From: Actinomycetes bacterium
Lineage (GTDB): Bacteria > Actinomycetota > Actinomycetes > Actinomycetales > Cellulomonadaceae
DNA length: 25,566 bases
Assembly: GCA_023424135.1 (NCBI GenBank)
Contig: JAFAEH010000098.1
Coordinates: 1 to 25,566, forward strand
Direction of reading: 5' to 3'
In this document: positions 15,603 through 25,270 of the stretch, piece after piece
Layout: each line of letters begins with the position of its first letter
How positions within the stretch are numbered: position 1 is the first letter of the stretch
Translations under genes and position numbers: made by a program
Notes under the pieces: generated by a model
Database searches by the model: none
Seen by the model: the letters and a program-made list of their open reading frames with translations, nothing else
What the model was told of the DNA's origin: nothing

Positions 15603-15608
15603 AGCCTA
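15603..15608 (-). promoter_or_regulatory. -10 element of a leaderless adh operon promoter
   Basis: On the minus strand TAGGCT is followed by 6 nt and then the GTG start at 15596. This would drive the adh-Nif3-zinc ribbon unit. There is no Shine-Dalgarno sequence. Confidence 0.55.
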
Positions 15609-15653
15609 GGGTCGATGCGTGCGGCGCGTGCGGCCCGCCGCACGCGCCGCCGG

Positions 15654-15659
15654 TAGGCT
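15654..15659 (+). promoter_or_regulatory. -10 element of the tRNA-Val promoter
   Basis: TAGGCT ends 12 nt before the mature tRNA 5' end at 15672, which leaves a short leader for RNase P to remove. Confidence 0.5.
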
Positions 15660-15671
15660 GTCCGACCGCAG

Positions 15672-15745
15672 GGGCCTGTAGCTCAGTTGGTCAGAGCGCC
15701 GCGCTTACACCGCGGAGGTCGTCGGTTCGAGACCGGCCGGGCCCA
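15672..15745 (+). tRNA. tRNA-Val (anticodon UAC)
   Basis: A full cloverleaf can be drawn: acceptor GGGCCTG/CGGGCCC (one G-T pair), D arm GCTC-AGTTGGTCA-GAGC, anticodon stem CCGCG/CGCGG with loop CTTACAC (anticodon TAC), variable AGGTC, and T arm GTCGG-TTCGAGA-CCGGC. The discriminator is A15745. The following bases are CCCA, so the CCA end is not encoded exactly. Confidence 0.96.
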
Positions 15746-15749
15746 CCCA

Positions 15750-15764
15750 GGAGACGTGGTCTCC
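15750..15764. promoter_or_regulatory. Perfect 6-3-6 palindrome after the tRNA
   Basis: GGAGAC-GTG-GTCTCC lies between the tRNA 3' end and the TetR promoter, with its centre 44 bp upstream of the TetR operator centre. It may be the tRNA terminator stem (short, no T-tract) or a second regulator site. Confidence 0.45.
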
Positions 15765-15788
15765 CGAGGCGCTCCCGTCCTGCAGGCG

Positions 15789-15794
15789 TATGGT
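15789..15794 (+). promoter_or_regulatory. -10 element of a leaderless tetR-poxB promoter
   Basis: TATGGT lies 7 nt before the GTG at 15802. The transcript would begin at the start codon. Its last base is shared with the operator palindrome. Confidence 0.55.
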
Positions 15795-15808
15795 GGACAG
15801 AGTGTCCA
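15794..15808. promoter_or_regulatory. Operator palindrome on the tetR-poxB promoter and start codon
   Basis: TGGACA-GAG-TGTCCA is a perfect 6-bp inverted repeat with a 3-bp centre. It touches the -10 box and covers the predicted transcript start and GTG codon, so binding there would block initiation. Autoregulation by the adjacent TetR protein is the simplest reading. Confidence 0.65.
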
Positions 15809-16470
15809 GTAATGCACCGGCGCCCCGCGGCCGGCCGCGCTCGGCCGAGCGTCGCCGCGCCGTCCTCGACGCCGCGACCGACCTCGCGCTGACGCAGGAG
15901 TCCCTGCCGACCGTCGAGGCGGTGGCCGCCCGCGCGGGCGTGTCCCGCACGACGGTCTACAAGTGGTGGGACTCGTGCGCCGCCGTGCTGCTCGAGGGGC
16001 TGCTCGAGCGGTTCCACGCGAGCATCGAGTTCGGCGACGACCTGCCCGTGCGTGACGCGCTCACCGGCCAGGTGGACGCGCTCGTCCACCTGCTGCGGGA
16101 CACCCCCGCGGGCCGGCTGCTGCGTCAGCTCATGGCGGCCTCCCTCGCGGAGCCCGCGACCGCCGCCGCGCTGCTCGACCGGTGGATGGAGCCTCGGCGC
16201 CAGGCCGCGCTGCACCACCTGCGCCGGGGCGTCGCGTCCGGCGAGGTCCGCGACGACGTCGACCTCGACCTCGTCGTCGACGCGCTGTTCGCGCCCGCGT
16301 ACCACAGGCTGGTATGGGGCCACGGCCCGCTCGACGACGACCTCGGCGAGCGCACGTGCGCCCTGCTGTGGCCCAGCGTCACGACGACACCCGCACCCGA
16401 CGACACCCGATCCGCACCCACCGCGCGGCACACCCGCCGTAGCTCCGGCCCCACGAGGGAGAACCCATGA
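15802..16470 (+). CDS. TetR family transcriptional regulator
   Basis: A 222-aa regulator. The N-terminal TetR helix-turn-helix is clear: RGRPRSAERRRAVLDAATDLAL followed by PTVEAVAARAGVSRTTVYKWW, with the TVYKWW ending typical of the family. The C-terminal ligand-binding domain (about residues 75-190) is helical and its ligand is unknown; the last 30 residues are Pro/Thr/Arg-rich. GTG at 15802 is preferred over the in-frame ATG at 15790 because a -10 box (15789-15794) sits 7 nt before the GTG and would overlap the ATG. The stop codon overlaps the poxB ATG (ATGA), so it is co-expressed with poxB and is probably its local repressor. Confidence 0.9.
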   Translation: MSSNAPAPRGRPRSAERRRAVLDAATDLALTQESLPTVEAVAARAGVSRTTVYKWWDSCAAVLLEGLLERFHASIEFGDDLPVRDALTGQVDALVHLLRDTPAGRLLRQLMAASLAEPATAAALLDRWMEPRRQAALHHLRRGVASGEVRDDVDLDLVVDALFAPAYHRLVWGHGPLDDDLGERTCALLWPSVTTTPAPDDTRSAPTARHTRRSSGPTRENP

Positions 16471-18188
16471 CCACCGTCGCCCAGAACATCGTCGACACGC
16501 TCGTCGCCTCCGGCGTCACGCGCGTCTACGGCATCCCGGGGGACTCGCTCAACGGGTTCACCGACGCGCTGCGGGACTCCGGCATCGAGTGGGTGCACGT
16601 CCGGCACGAGGAGGCCGCGGCGTTCGCCGCGAGCGCCGAGGCCGCCCTGACGGGCGAGCTCGCGGTGTGCGTCGGATCGTGCGGACCCGGCAACCTGCAC
16701 CTCATCAACGGCCTGTTCGACGCCCAGCGCTCCGGCGTGCCCGTCCTCGCGATCGCCGCGCACATCCCCACCAGCGAGATCGGGTCCGGGTACTTCCAGG
16801 AGACGCACCCGCAGGACCTGTTCCGCGAGTGCTCCGAGTACGTCGAGTACGCCGCCTCCCCCACGCAGATGCCCCGCGTCCTGCACGCCGCGATGCGTGC
16901 CGCGCTCGAGCGTCGCGGCGTCGGCGTCGTCGTCATCCCCGGCGACGTCGCGCTCGCCGACGCGGACGACGAGACCGTCACCCCCGTGCGTGCCACCCGC
17001 CCCCGCGTCGTGCCGTCCGACGACGAGCTCGACGAGGCCGCCCGGCTGCTCGCCCGCGCCCGTCGCGTGACGATCCTCGCGGGCGCCGGCTGCGCGGGCG
17101 CGCACGCCGAGCTGCTCGAGCTCGCCGACCGCCTCGGTGCACCCGTCGTGCACACGCTGCGGTCCAAGGAGGTCGTCGAGCCCGACAACCCGTTCGACGT
17201 CGGCATGACCGGCCTGCTGGGCTTCGCCTCCGGGTACAAGGCGCTCGCCGCGTGCGACACCCTGCTCATGCTCGGCACCGACTTCCCGTACCGCCCGTTC
17301 CTGCCCGACGACGCGACCGTGATCCAGGTCGACATCCGCGGTGAGCGGCTCGGCCGGCGCGCACGCCTGACCCAGGGGATCGTCGGCGACGTCCGCGAGA
17401 CGCTGACGGCCCTGCTGCCGCGGCTCGCCCGCGTCGAGGACCGCTCGCACCTGGAGGACTCCCTCGCGCACTACGCGAAGACCCGCGGCAGGCTCGACGA
17501 CCTCGCGACACCGCGCAAGGGCTCCCAGCCGCTGCACCCGCAGTACGTCGCCCGGCTCGTCGACGAGATCGCCGCCGACGACGCCGTCTTCGTCCCCGAC
17601 GTCGGCTCACCCGTCATCTGGGCCGCCCGCTACCTGCACATGAACGGTCGGCGCAGCCTCATCGGGTCGTTCATCCACGGGTCGATGGCCAACGCGCTCC
17701 CGCAGGCCGTCGGCGCGGCCGCGTCCCACCCGGGCCGGCAGGTCGTCGCGCTGTCCGGCGACGGCGGTGTGGCGATGCTCCTCGGTGAGCTGCTGACGCT
17801 GACCCAGAACCGCCTGCCGGTCAAGGTCGTGGTGTTCAACAACGCGTCCCTGAACTTCGTCGAGCTCGAGATGAAGGCCGCCGGGTTCGTCACGACCGCC
17901 ACCGACCTGGAGAACCCGTCCCTCGCCGCGATCGCGGGCGCCGCCGGTCTCAAGGCGTTCCGCGTCGAGCGATCGCAGGACCTGCGCGCCGCGCTCGAGG
18001 AGGCGTTCGCCTACGACGGTCCCGCGCTGGTCGACGTCGTGACCGAGCGCCAGGAGCTGACGATCCCGCCGTCGATCAAGCTCGACCAGGCCAAGGGCTT
18101 CGCGCTCTACGCGCTGCGCACCCTGCTGTCCGGCCGCGGGGACGAACTGGTCGACCTCACCCGGGCCAACCTGCGTCAGATCCTCTGA
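16467..18188 (+). CDS. poxB: Pyruvate dehydrogenase (quinone)/pyruvate oxidase PoxB
   Basis: TPP- and FAD-dependent peripheral membrane enzyme that converts pyruvate to acetate and CO2 and passes electrons to quinone. The product is 573 aa, against 572 in E. coli. The N-terminal domain has GIPGDSLNGF, catalytic Glu49 (RHEEAAAF), and GSCGPGNLHLINGLFDAQRSGVPVLAIAAHIPTSEIGSGYFQETHPQ, close to the E. coli enzyme. The TPP-binding motif starts at GDGG (about 431) and ends near FNNASLNF. The C-terminal AKGFALYALRTLLSGRGDELVDLTRANLRQIL aligns with the membrane-binding tail of E. coli PoxB. The ATG at 16467 overlaps the TetR stop and has GAGGGAG upstream. The order tetR-poxB and the operator suggest expression only under a specific condition. 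Confidence 0.95.
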   Translation: MTTVAQNIVDTLVASGVTRVYGIPGDSLNGFTDALRDSGIEWVHVRHEEAAAFAASAEAALTGELAVCVGSCGPGNLHLINGLFDAQRSGVPVLAIAAHIPTSEIGSGYFQETHPQDLFRECSEYVEYAASPTQMPRVLHAAMRAALERRGVGVVVIPGDVALADADDETVTPVRATRPRVVPSDDELDEAARLLARARRVTILAGAGCAGAHAELLELADRLGAPVVHTLRSKEVVEPDNPFDVGMTGLLGFASGYKALAACDTLLMLGTDFPYRPFLPDDATVIQVDIRGERLGRRARLTQGIVGDVRETLTALLPRLARVEDRSHLEDSLAHYAKTRGRLDDLATPRKGSQPLHPQYVARLVDEIAADDAVFVPDVGSPVIWAARYLHMNGRRSLIGSFIHGSMANALPQAVGAAASHPGRQVVALSGDGGVAMLLGELLTLTQNRLPVKVVVFNNASLNFVELEMKAAGFVTTATDLENPSLAAIAGAAGLKAFRVERSQDLRAALEEAFAYDGPALVDVVTERQELTIPPSIKLDQAKGFALYALRTLLSGRGDELVDLTRANLRQIL

Positions 18189-18199
18189 CGCGCCGCACC

Positions 18200-18234
18200 G
18201 TCCCGGCTGCGGCGCCGCGCGTCACAGCCGGGAC
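18200..18234. terminator. Bidirectional terminator between poxB and the peroxiredoxin gene
   Basis: GTCCCGGCTG (18200-18209) and CAGCCGGGAC (18225-18234) form a perfect 10-bp stem with a GC-rich 15-nt loop between the convergent stop codons; the right arm lies in the last codons of the peroxiredoxin gene. No T-tract. Confidence 0.6.
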
Positions 18235-18683
18235 AGGGCCTCGCGGTAGGCGGTCAGCGGACGTGCCTGCCCGCGGGGGTTGACGACGCTCCAGCGCAGC
18301 ACGCCCTGCGCGTCCACCAGGAACGACCCGCGCACCGCGTGGCCCGTCGCCTCGTCGAACACGCCGTACGCGCGCGACGCCGCACCGTGCGGCCAGAAGT
18401 CCGACAGCAGGTCGAACGTGTAGCCCTCGCGCTCGGCGAACGCCCGCTGCGTGAACATCGGGTCGCACGAGATGCCCACCAGGCGGACACCCGCGTCGTC
18501 GAACGCCGCGAGGTTGTCCCGCAGCTCGCACAGCTCACCGGTGCAGATCCCCGAGAACGCGAAGGGGTAGAACACGAGCGCGACGGGCGTGCCGCGCAGC
18601 CCCGACAGGGACACCGGCGTGCCGTGCGTGTCGGGCAGCGTGAGGTCCGGGGCCGGCTCGCCGACCCGAGGAACCTCGCTCAC
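18222..18683 (-). CDS. Peroxiredoxin, AhpE/BCP type
   Basis: Thiol peroxidase that reduces peroxides; cytosolic. The product is 153 aa, the length of M. tuberculosis AhpE (Rv2238c), with which it shares PFAFSGICTGEL, LLSDFWPHGAASRAYGVFDE and RGSFLVD. The peroxidatic cysteine is Cys47 in the P-x3-S-x2-C motif. A second cysteine, Cys52, follows in C-x4-C spacing as in BCP/PrxQ, whereas AhpE as I recall it has Asp there; an intramolecular disulphide is therefore possible. GTG at 18681-18683 overlaps the DUF3052 stop (GTGA), so the two are translationally coupled, as Rv2239c and Rv2238c are adjacent in M. tuberculosis. Confidence 0.93.
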   Translation of the reverse strand: MSEVPRVGEPAPDLTLPDTHGTPVSLSGLRGTPVALVFYPFAFSGICTGELCELRDNLAAFDDAGVRLVGISCDPMFTQRAFAEREGYTFDLLSDFWPHGAASRAYGVFDEATGHAVRGSFLVDAQGVLRWSVVNPRGQARPLTAYREALSRL

Positions 18684-19102
18684 TTGCCGCGACCGCGCGT
18701 GGCCAGCCGCGTCGCCGACCAGTCCGGACCGATCGCGAACGTCGTCATCGCGTGCAGGCCCGACGTCGTGGCGGCCTCCTCGATGTCCGAGTGCGACACG
18801 TGGCCCGGACGTCCCGCCTTGGGCGTGAACACCCAGATGGGACCGTTGTCCTCGAGCACCGTCATCGCGTCGACCAGGAAGTCCGTCAGGTCGCCGTCGT
18901 CGTCCCGGAACCAGATCACGGCACCGTCGGTGACGTCGTCGTAGTCCTCGTCGACGAGCTCGCTTCCCGCGACGGCCTCGAGCGCCGTGCGCACGTCGCC
19001 GTCGACGTCGTCGTCGTAGCCGAGCTCCTGGATCGTCTGCCCGGCGGTGAAGCCGAGCCGAGCGACCGCCTGCGTCACGGCGTCGTCCGCGGTGGATGAC
19101 AC
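18680..19102 (-). CDS. DUF3052 family protein
   Basis: A 140-aa acidic cytosolic protein of unknown function, conserved in Actinobacteria directly upstream of an AhpE-type peroxiredoxin and divergent from aceE (Rv2239c in M. tuberculosis). Recognisable stretches are AVARLGFTAGQTIQELGYDDDVDGDVRTALE, DEDYDDVTDGAVIWFRDDDGDLTDFLVDAM and GPIWVFTPKAGRPGHVSHSDIEEAATTSGLHAMTT. GTG at 19100-19102 is chosen because the conserved region begins soon after it and AGAAGGGA lies about 10 nt upstream. A TAACGT hexamer on the minus strand (19169-19174) is a possible -10 box. Coupling to a peroxidase suggests, but does not prove, a redox-related role. Confidence 0.88.
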   Translation of the reverse strand: MSSTADDAVTQAVARLGFTAGQTIQELGYDDDVDGDVRTALEAVAGSELVDEDYDDVTDGAVIWFRDDDGDLTDFLVDAMTVLEDNGPIWVFTPKAGRPGHVSHSDIEEAATTSGLHAMTTFAIGPDWSATRLATRGRGK

Positions 19103-19404
19103 GTCGGCCGGTTCCCTTCTCCCCCGGTGGCCCGCACGGAACGCGATCCCACCTGCTGATGTCGGCACACGTTAGCCCACCGCAGCCACGGGGGCCCTGG
19201 CAAGAGGGCTTCGGCACCGCGTGTCACCGACGTCACGCCCGTCAGGACGCCCACCGGTGTGACTTTCGGGCCTCGACGGACCGAGAATGGTGCGACTACC
19301 CGCAACCGCGCCTGCGCGAGCCGCAGGACGCCGGGTGCTGGAACGGAGCGTGCCGAGGCGCCGACAGGCGCCGGGCGCGCACGACGAGACGCGAAGGAGC
19401 ACCG
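19103..19404. other. 302-bp divergent intergenic region, DUF3052 / aceE
   Basis: No gene is seen. It holds a possible minus-strand -10 (TAACGT, 19169-19174). For aceE, TGTGAC (19258-19263) and GAGAAT (19283-19288) are weak promoter candidates, 19 nt apart. The aceE leader contains a small hairpin CCTGCG/CGCAGG (19311-19316, 19322-19327) and two AGGCGCCG copies 10 bp apart (19356-19363, 19366-19373). The frame of aceE stays open through this region, but the residues are not aceE-like. Confidence 0.5.
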
Positions 19405-22152
<2,748 letters not shown>

Positions 22153-22170
22153 CACGCCGCACCGCGCACA

Positions 22171-22212
22171 CGCCGACGGCGGTCGCCCCCTCGGGGGTGG
22201 CCGCCGTCGGCG
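22171..22212 (+). terminator. Strong hairpin terminator after aceE
   Basis: CGCCGACGGCGG (22171-22182) pairs perfectly with CCGCCGTCGGCG (22201-22212), and an inner CCCC/GGGG stem extends it. It begins 18 nt after the aceE stop. The short distance to the convergent DUF2625 stop (22226) suggests it serves both directions. Confidence 0.8.
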
Positions 22213-22225
22213 TTCGGTGGGACCG

Positions 22226-22987
22226 CTACACGCGGTCGGCGCCCACCGGGGCGGCGGCGTCGTCACGGTCGTCGGCGACGCCCTCGGGACGCGGCGGACG
22301 CACCTCACCCGCCAGGTCGTCGTAGAACGACAGCAGCTCGGCGAACGGCACGGGCCGCCGTGAGACGCGCGAGAGGTCACGGCCCTCGAACGTGAACGGC
22401 GGCGGGTACGTCGCCAGCCCGCGGTCGGCGCCCACGGCGGCGACCTCCGCCTGCCAGCCCGGCCAGCGCAGGTCGGCCGCGAACTCGGTGAGCGCACCGC
22501 CGAGCACCGCCTCGACGAGCCCGGTGTGGCCCACGCCGAGCCCGACCCAGCGCAGCGCGTCCGGACCGCGGTAGCAGACCTCTCCCGGGGCCACGCCGAG
22601 CAGCCCACCGTCGACCGCGTACACGCCACCCAGCACGTCGTACGCGACCACGAGCCACCCCGGCGGGCTGGGCCGCGCAGCGTCGACCGGGACGTCCGGC
22701 CCCGGGAGCGCGATGCCGTTGACGGTCGCGACGTCGGGCAGCAGCGCGCTGCCCCCGCCGAGCAGCCGGAGCCACCCGTGGTCGACGAGCAGCCCGCCGC
22801 AGCCGACGACGAGCCCACCCAGCGTGGAGGCGGTCGTCACCTGGAGCGCGAGCAGCACGCGAGCGGCCTGGGCGGGATCGACGGGCAGGACCTCGACGTG
22901 CACGGGTGCCGTCGCCACCAGCTCTTCCATCCGCGGCCAGGCGGGCACCGCCACGGCGGTGAGGTCCTCGAGCGCACCTGGTCGCAC
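22226..22987 (-). CDS. DUF2625 family protein
   Basis: A 253-aa soluble protein of unknown function. Family-like sequence includes VEVLPVDPAQAARVLLALQVTTASTLGGLVVGCGGLLVDHGWLRLLGGGS, PGWLVVAYDVLGGVYAVDGG, GEVCYRGPDALRWVGLGVGHTGLVEAVLGG and LRWPGWQAEVAAVGADRGLATYPPPFTFEGRDLSRVSRRPVP. These resemble SMI1/KNR4- or immunity-type folds only loosely, and no function is claimed. GTG at 22985-22987 is chosen because it starts a plausible N-terminus and AGGAGGGGTGG precedes it; the ORF could be extended upstream to 23083, or begin at the internal Met of MEELVATAP. The last 25 residues are charged and variable. Confidence 0.8.
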   Translation of the reverse strand: MRPGALEDLTAVAVPAWPRMEELVATAPVHVEVLPVDPAQAARVLLALQVTTASTLGGLVVGCGGLLVDHGWLRLLGGGSALLPDVATVNGIALPGPDVPVDAARPSPPGWLVVAYDVLGGVYAVDGGLLGVAPGEVCYRGPDALRWVGLGVGHTGLVEAVLGGALTEFAADLRWPGWQAEVAAVGADRGLATYPPPFTFEGRDLSRVSRRPVPFAELLSFYDDLAGEVRPPRPEGVADDRDDAAAPVGADRV

Positions 22988-23121
22988 GGGCCACCACCCC
23001 TCCTGGCGCGTCCGCGGCGCGCCACGGCACGCATCATGCCGCACGCGCGGACGAAACGGGAGGGGGCGGACGGATCCGGACATGTCCCGACGTGCCCGTC
23101 GCGGGACGTGCCGCTCGCGCG

Positions 23122-23808
23122 TCAGGTGCCGGGGATCGACTGCTGCGCCTGCGCGACCTGGCGCGCGAGGCCGGCCCGCAGGTCCGCCACGGCGGCCTGG
23201 TCGGGGTACAGGTCCAGCGACGCGAGGTGCTGCTTGGCCTCGAGCGGCCGGTCGGCCTGGATCGCGGCCCGCACGAGCTCGCGGGCGACCTCGGGGTCGT
23301 GCTCACGGGGGCGCCAGTGCCCGACGCCCAGGTTGAGCGCCTCGACCGGCTGGCCCGCCTCCGTCAGCAGGGCGAGGCCCTGGACGAGCGCACGGCCCGA
23401 CGGGTCGCGCTCGGCAGCCGTCGTCAGCCGCCGCAGCGTCCCCTCGTGGTCGTCGACGAGCGAGAGCCGCGCGAGCTCGACGAGCGGGTACCAGGCCCGC
23501 GGGTTGCCGGCGAGCTCCTCGCCCAGCGCCCACACGGCGAGGTCGGCGGCGTGCTCGCGCTCGTGCTCGACGTTCGTGGCGGTCAGCGGGTCGTCCGCCG
23601 GGACGGACTCCGCGGCCCGGCGGCGCACGATCTCCGCGAGCGCCTGGAACGCCCGCTCGTTGTTGGGGTCGTCGCTCAGCATCGAGCGCAGCGCGTCCTC
23701 GTGGAGCGTGTCCCCGCGCCGTGAGGCGTTGGTCGGGCGTCGCGCCCCCACCCGCGAGGCCGACGAGGGTCGGCGCATGAGCTGACGCAGGCGGGGCAGA
23801 AGAGCCAT
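23122..23808 (-). CDS. Unrecognised helical-repeat (TPR-like) protein
   Basis: A 228-aa protein I cannot assign to a named family. The first 32 residues are strongly basic (RLRQLMRRPSSASRVGARRPTNASRR). Residues about 38-225 are predicted helical, with alternating segments that resemble tetratricopeptide repeats: DPNNERAFQALAEIVRRRA, NPRAWYPLVELARLSLVDDHEGTLRRLTTAAERDPSGRALVQGLALLTEAGQPVEAL, and DPEVARELVRAAIQADRPLEAKQHLASLDLYP. There is no signal peptide or membrane segment. The ATG at 23806-23808 has TAGGGT 6 nt upstream, so it is probably leaderless. It is divergent from the fasR-type gene by 114 bp. A scaffold or protein-binding role is only inferred from the repeats. Confidence 0.85.
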   Translation of the reverse strand: MALLPRLRQLMRRPSSASRVGARRPTNASRRGDTLHEDALRSMLSDDPNNERAFQALAEIVRRRAAESVPADDPLTATNVEHEREHAADLAVWALGEELAGNPRAWYPLVELARLSLVDDHEGTLRRLTTAAERDPSGRALVQGLALLTEAGQPVEALNLGVGHWRPREHDPEVARELVRAAIQADRPLEAKQHLASLDLYPDQAAVADLRAGLARQVAQAQQSIPGT

Positions 23809-23814
23809 GTCGAG

Positions 23815-23820
23815 ACCCTA
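23815..23820 (-). promoter_or_regulatory. -10 element of a leaderless promoter for the TPR-like gene
   Basis: On the minus strand TAGGGT is followed by 6 nt and the ATG at 23808. Confidence 0.5.
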
Positions 23821-23910
23821 TCGGCTTCACCCTGCGCGCACCCGTCCGGGAACGGGACCACCCCGCCCGCCCCCGCCCTGCGCTTTGTCGACTTCCCACA
23901 ACCGCCCGCC

Positions 23911-23916
23911 TATGCT
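23911..23916 (+). promoter_or_regulatory. -10 element of a leaderless fasR promoter
   Basis: TATGCT lies 6 nt before the ATG at 23923. TTGTCG (23885-23890) is a possible -35, though the 20-nt spacer is long. Confidence 0.5.
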
Positions 23917-23922
23917 CGCGCC

Positions 23923-25152
23923 ATGGTGACGTCCCCGAAGACGCCGACGGCGCGTACCCCGCGCCGGACGGCCGCCGCCACCGGCGACACGTCGGCACCC
24001 CCCGAGCAGAGCGAGACGCAGCGCCGCGTGCGCGACGGCGCCGGTCTGCTCGCCGCCGCCGCGATGCGCCGCCTGGACGAGGACCTGGTCTGGTACCGGG
24101 CCCTGCCGGCCGAGGACCGCTCGTGGGTGAACCTGGTCGCGCAGGCCGGGATCACCGCGTTCGTCACGTGGTACGCCGACCCGTCGCGCCCCCCGCACGG
24201 CGTCGGGGAGATCTTCGCGAGCGCACCGCCCGAGCTCACGCGCTCGATCTCGCTGCAGCACACGCTGCAGCTCGTGCGCGTCGTCGTCGACGTCGTCGAG
24301 TCGCACTCCGACCGGCTCGCCGCCCCGGGCCAGGAGCGTGAGCTGCGCGAGGCCGTCATGCGCTACTCCCGCGAGGTCGCGTTCTCGGCGGCCGAGGTCT
24401 ACGCGCGGGCCGCCGAGGTGCGTGGCGCGTGGGACGCACGGCTCGAGGCGCTCGTCGTGGACGCCCTCGTGCGCGGCGACGGCGACGACGCGCTGCGCTC
24501 ACGCGTGTCCGCGCTGGGCTGGAGCGGACGTGGCTCGACGCTCGTGGTCGTGGGCACGGCCGCCGCGCACATGGACGAGGTGCGCTCGGCCGACCTGCGG
24601 CGCGCGACCCGTCGCGCCGCGGACGACGCGCTGGTCGGGATCCTCGGCGACCGGCTCGTGGTCTTCCTCGGGGGCGAGGGCGACCTGCGCGCCGCCGCGA
24701 TGTCGCTGCTGCCACGGTTCGCGCCCGGACCCGTCGTGATCGGGCCGACCGCGCCCGGGCTGGCCGAGGCGACCCGCTCGGCGCGTGCCGCGCTCGCCGG
24801 GCTGGCCGCCGCGCCCGGCTGGGACCAGGCACCGCGGCCCGTGCACGCCGACGACCTGCTGCCCGAGCGCGTGCTCGTCGGCGACGACGACGCCCGCCGG
24901 CTGCTCGTCGAGCGCGCCTACGCACCGCTCGCGGCGAGCCAGGGCTCGCTGCTCGAGACGCTGTCGGCCTACCTGGGTGCCGGGCGCTCGCTCGAGGCCG
25001 CCGCACGCACGCTGTACGTGCACCCCAACACCGTGCGCTACCGGCTGCGCCGCGTGGCCGACGTGACCGGCTGGGACCCGCTCGACGCACGTGAGTCGTA
25101 CGTGCTGGCCACGGCCCTGGCGGTCGGTCGGCTGGACGCGGCGGCACGCTGA
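23923..25152 (+). CDS. fasR: PucR/CdaR-type regulator, FasR-like
   Basis: A 409-aa transcription factor. In Streptomyces coelicolor the regulator directly upstream of fabD (FasR) activates the fabD-fabH-acpP-fabF operon; M. tuberculosis Rv2242 holds the same position. The N-terminal 30 residues are Pro/Thr-rich. The middle contains SWVNLVAQAGITAFVTWYADPSRPPHGVGEIFASAPPELTRSISLQHTLQLVRVVVDVVE, a family hallmark. The C-terminus carries the PucR helix-turn-helix, LLETLSAYLGAGRSLEAAARTLYVHPNTVRYRLRRVADVTGWDP (about residues 345-388). The ATG at 23923 is supported by a leaderless -10 box. It probably senses lipid precursor status and acts on the fabD promoter; the ligand is not visible from sequence. 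Confidence 0.92.
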   Translation: MVTSPKTPTARTPRRTAAATGDTSAPPEQSETQRRVRDGAGLLAAAAMRRLDEDLVWYRALPAEDRSWVNLVAQAGITAFVTWYADPSRPPHGVGEIFASAPPELTRSISLQHTLQLVRVVVDVVESHSDRLAAPGQERELREAVMRYSREVAFSAAEVYARAAEVRGAWDARLEALVVDALVRGDGDDALRSRVSALGWSGRGSTLVVVGTAAAHMDEVRSADLRRATRRAADDALVGILGDRLVVFLGGEGDLRAAAMSLLPRFAPGPVVIGPTAPGLAEATRSARAALAGLAAAPGWDQAPRPVHADDLLPERVLVGDDDARRLLVERAYAPLAASQGSLLETLSAYLGAGRSLEAAARTLYVHPNTVRYRLRRVADVTGWDPLDARESYVLATALAVGRLDAAAR

Positions 25153-25186
25153 CCCGGACGGGGGCGACCTGCACCCGCACGGCCTT

Positions 25187-25203
25187 TTGTACGAGTCCGA
25201 CAA
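25187..25203. promoter_or_regulatory. Candidate FasR site upstream of fabD
   Basis: TTGT-ac-GA-g-TC-cg-ACAA is an imperfect 17-bp palindrome (TTGT/ACAA arms, GA/TC inner match) in the 118-bp fasR-fabD gap. Its centre is about 76 bp before the fabD GTG. If fabD starts leaderless from CACAGT (25259-25264, 6 nt before the GTG), this is an activator-type position. Assignment to FasR rests on context. Confidence 0.5.
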
Positions 25204-25270
25204 GGCTGGGGCGTGAGGTTGGTACGTGCCGTGACCGGGCGCAGCGCGCTGCGGGCGGCACAGTGGTCGG

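Noticed and set aside
14496..15656. 386-codon plus-strand frame opposite adh
   Set aside because: Shadow of the dehydrogenase gene; no recognisable protein features.
15672..15830. Possible integration site or mobile element at tRNA-Val
   Set aside because: No integrase, no repeated tRNA 3' end, and no change in base composition nearby.
19096..19404. In-frame extension of aceE upstream to 19096
   Set aside because: The added 103 residues are Arg/Pro-rich and unlike AceE N-termini, and a good ribosome binding site precedes GTG 19405.
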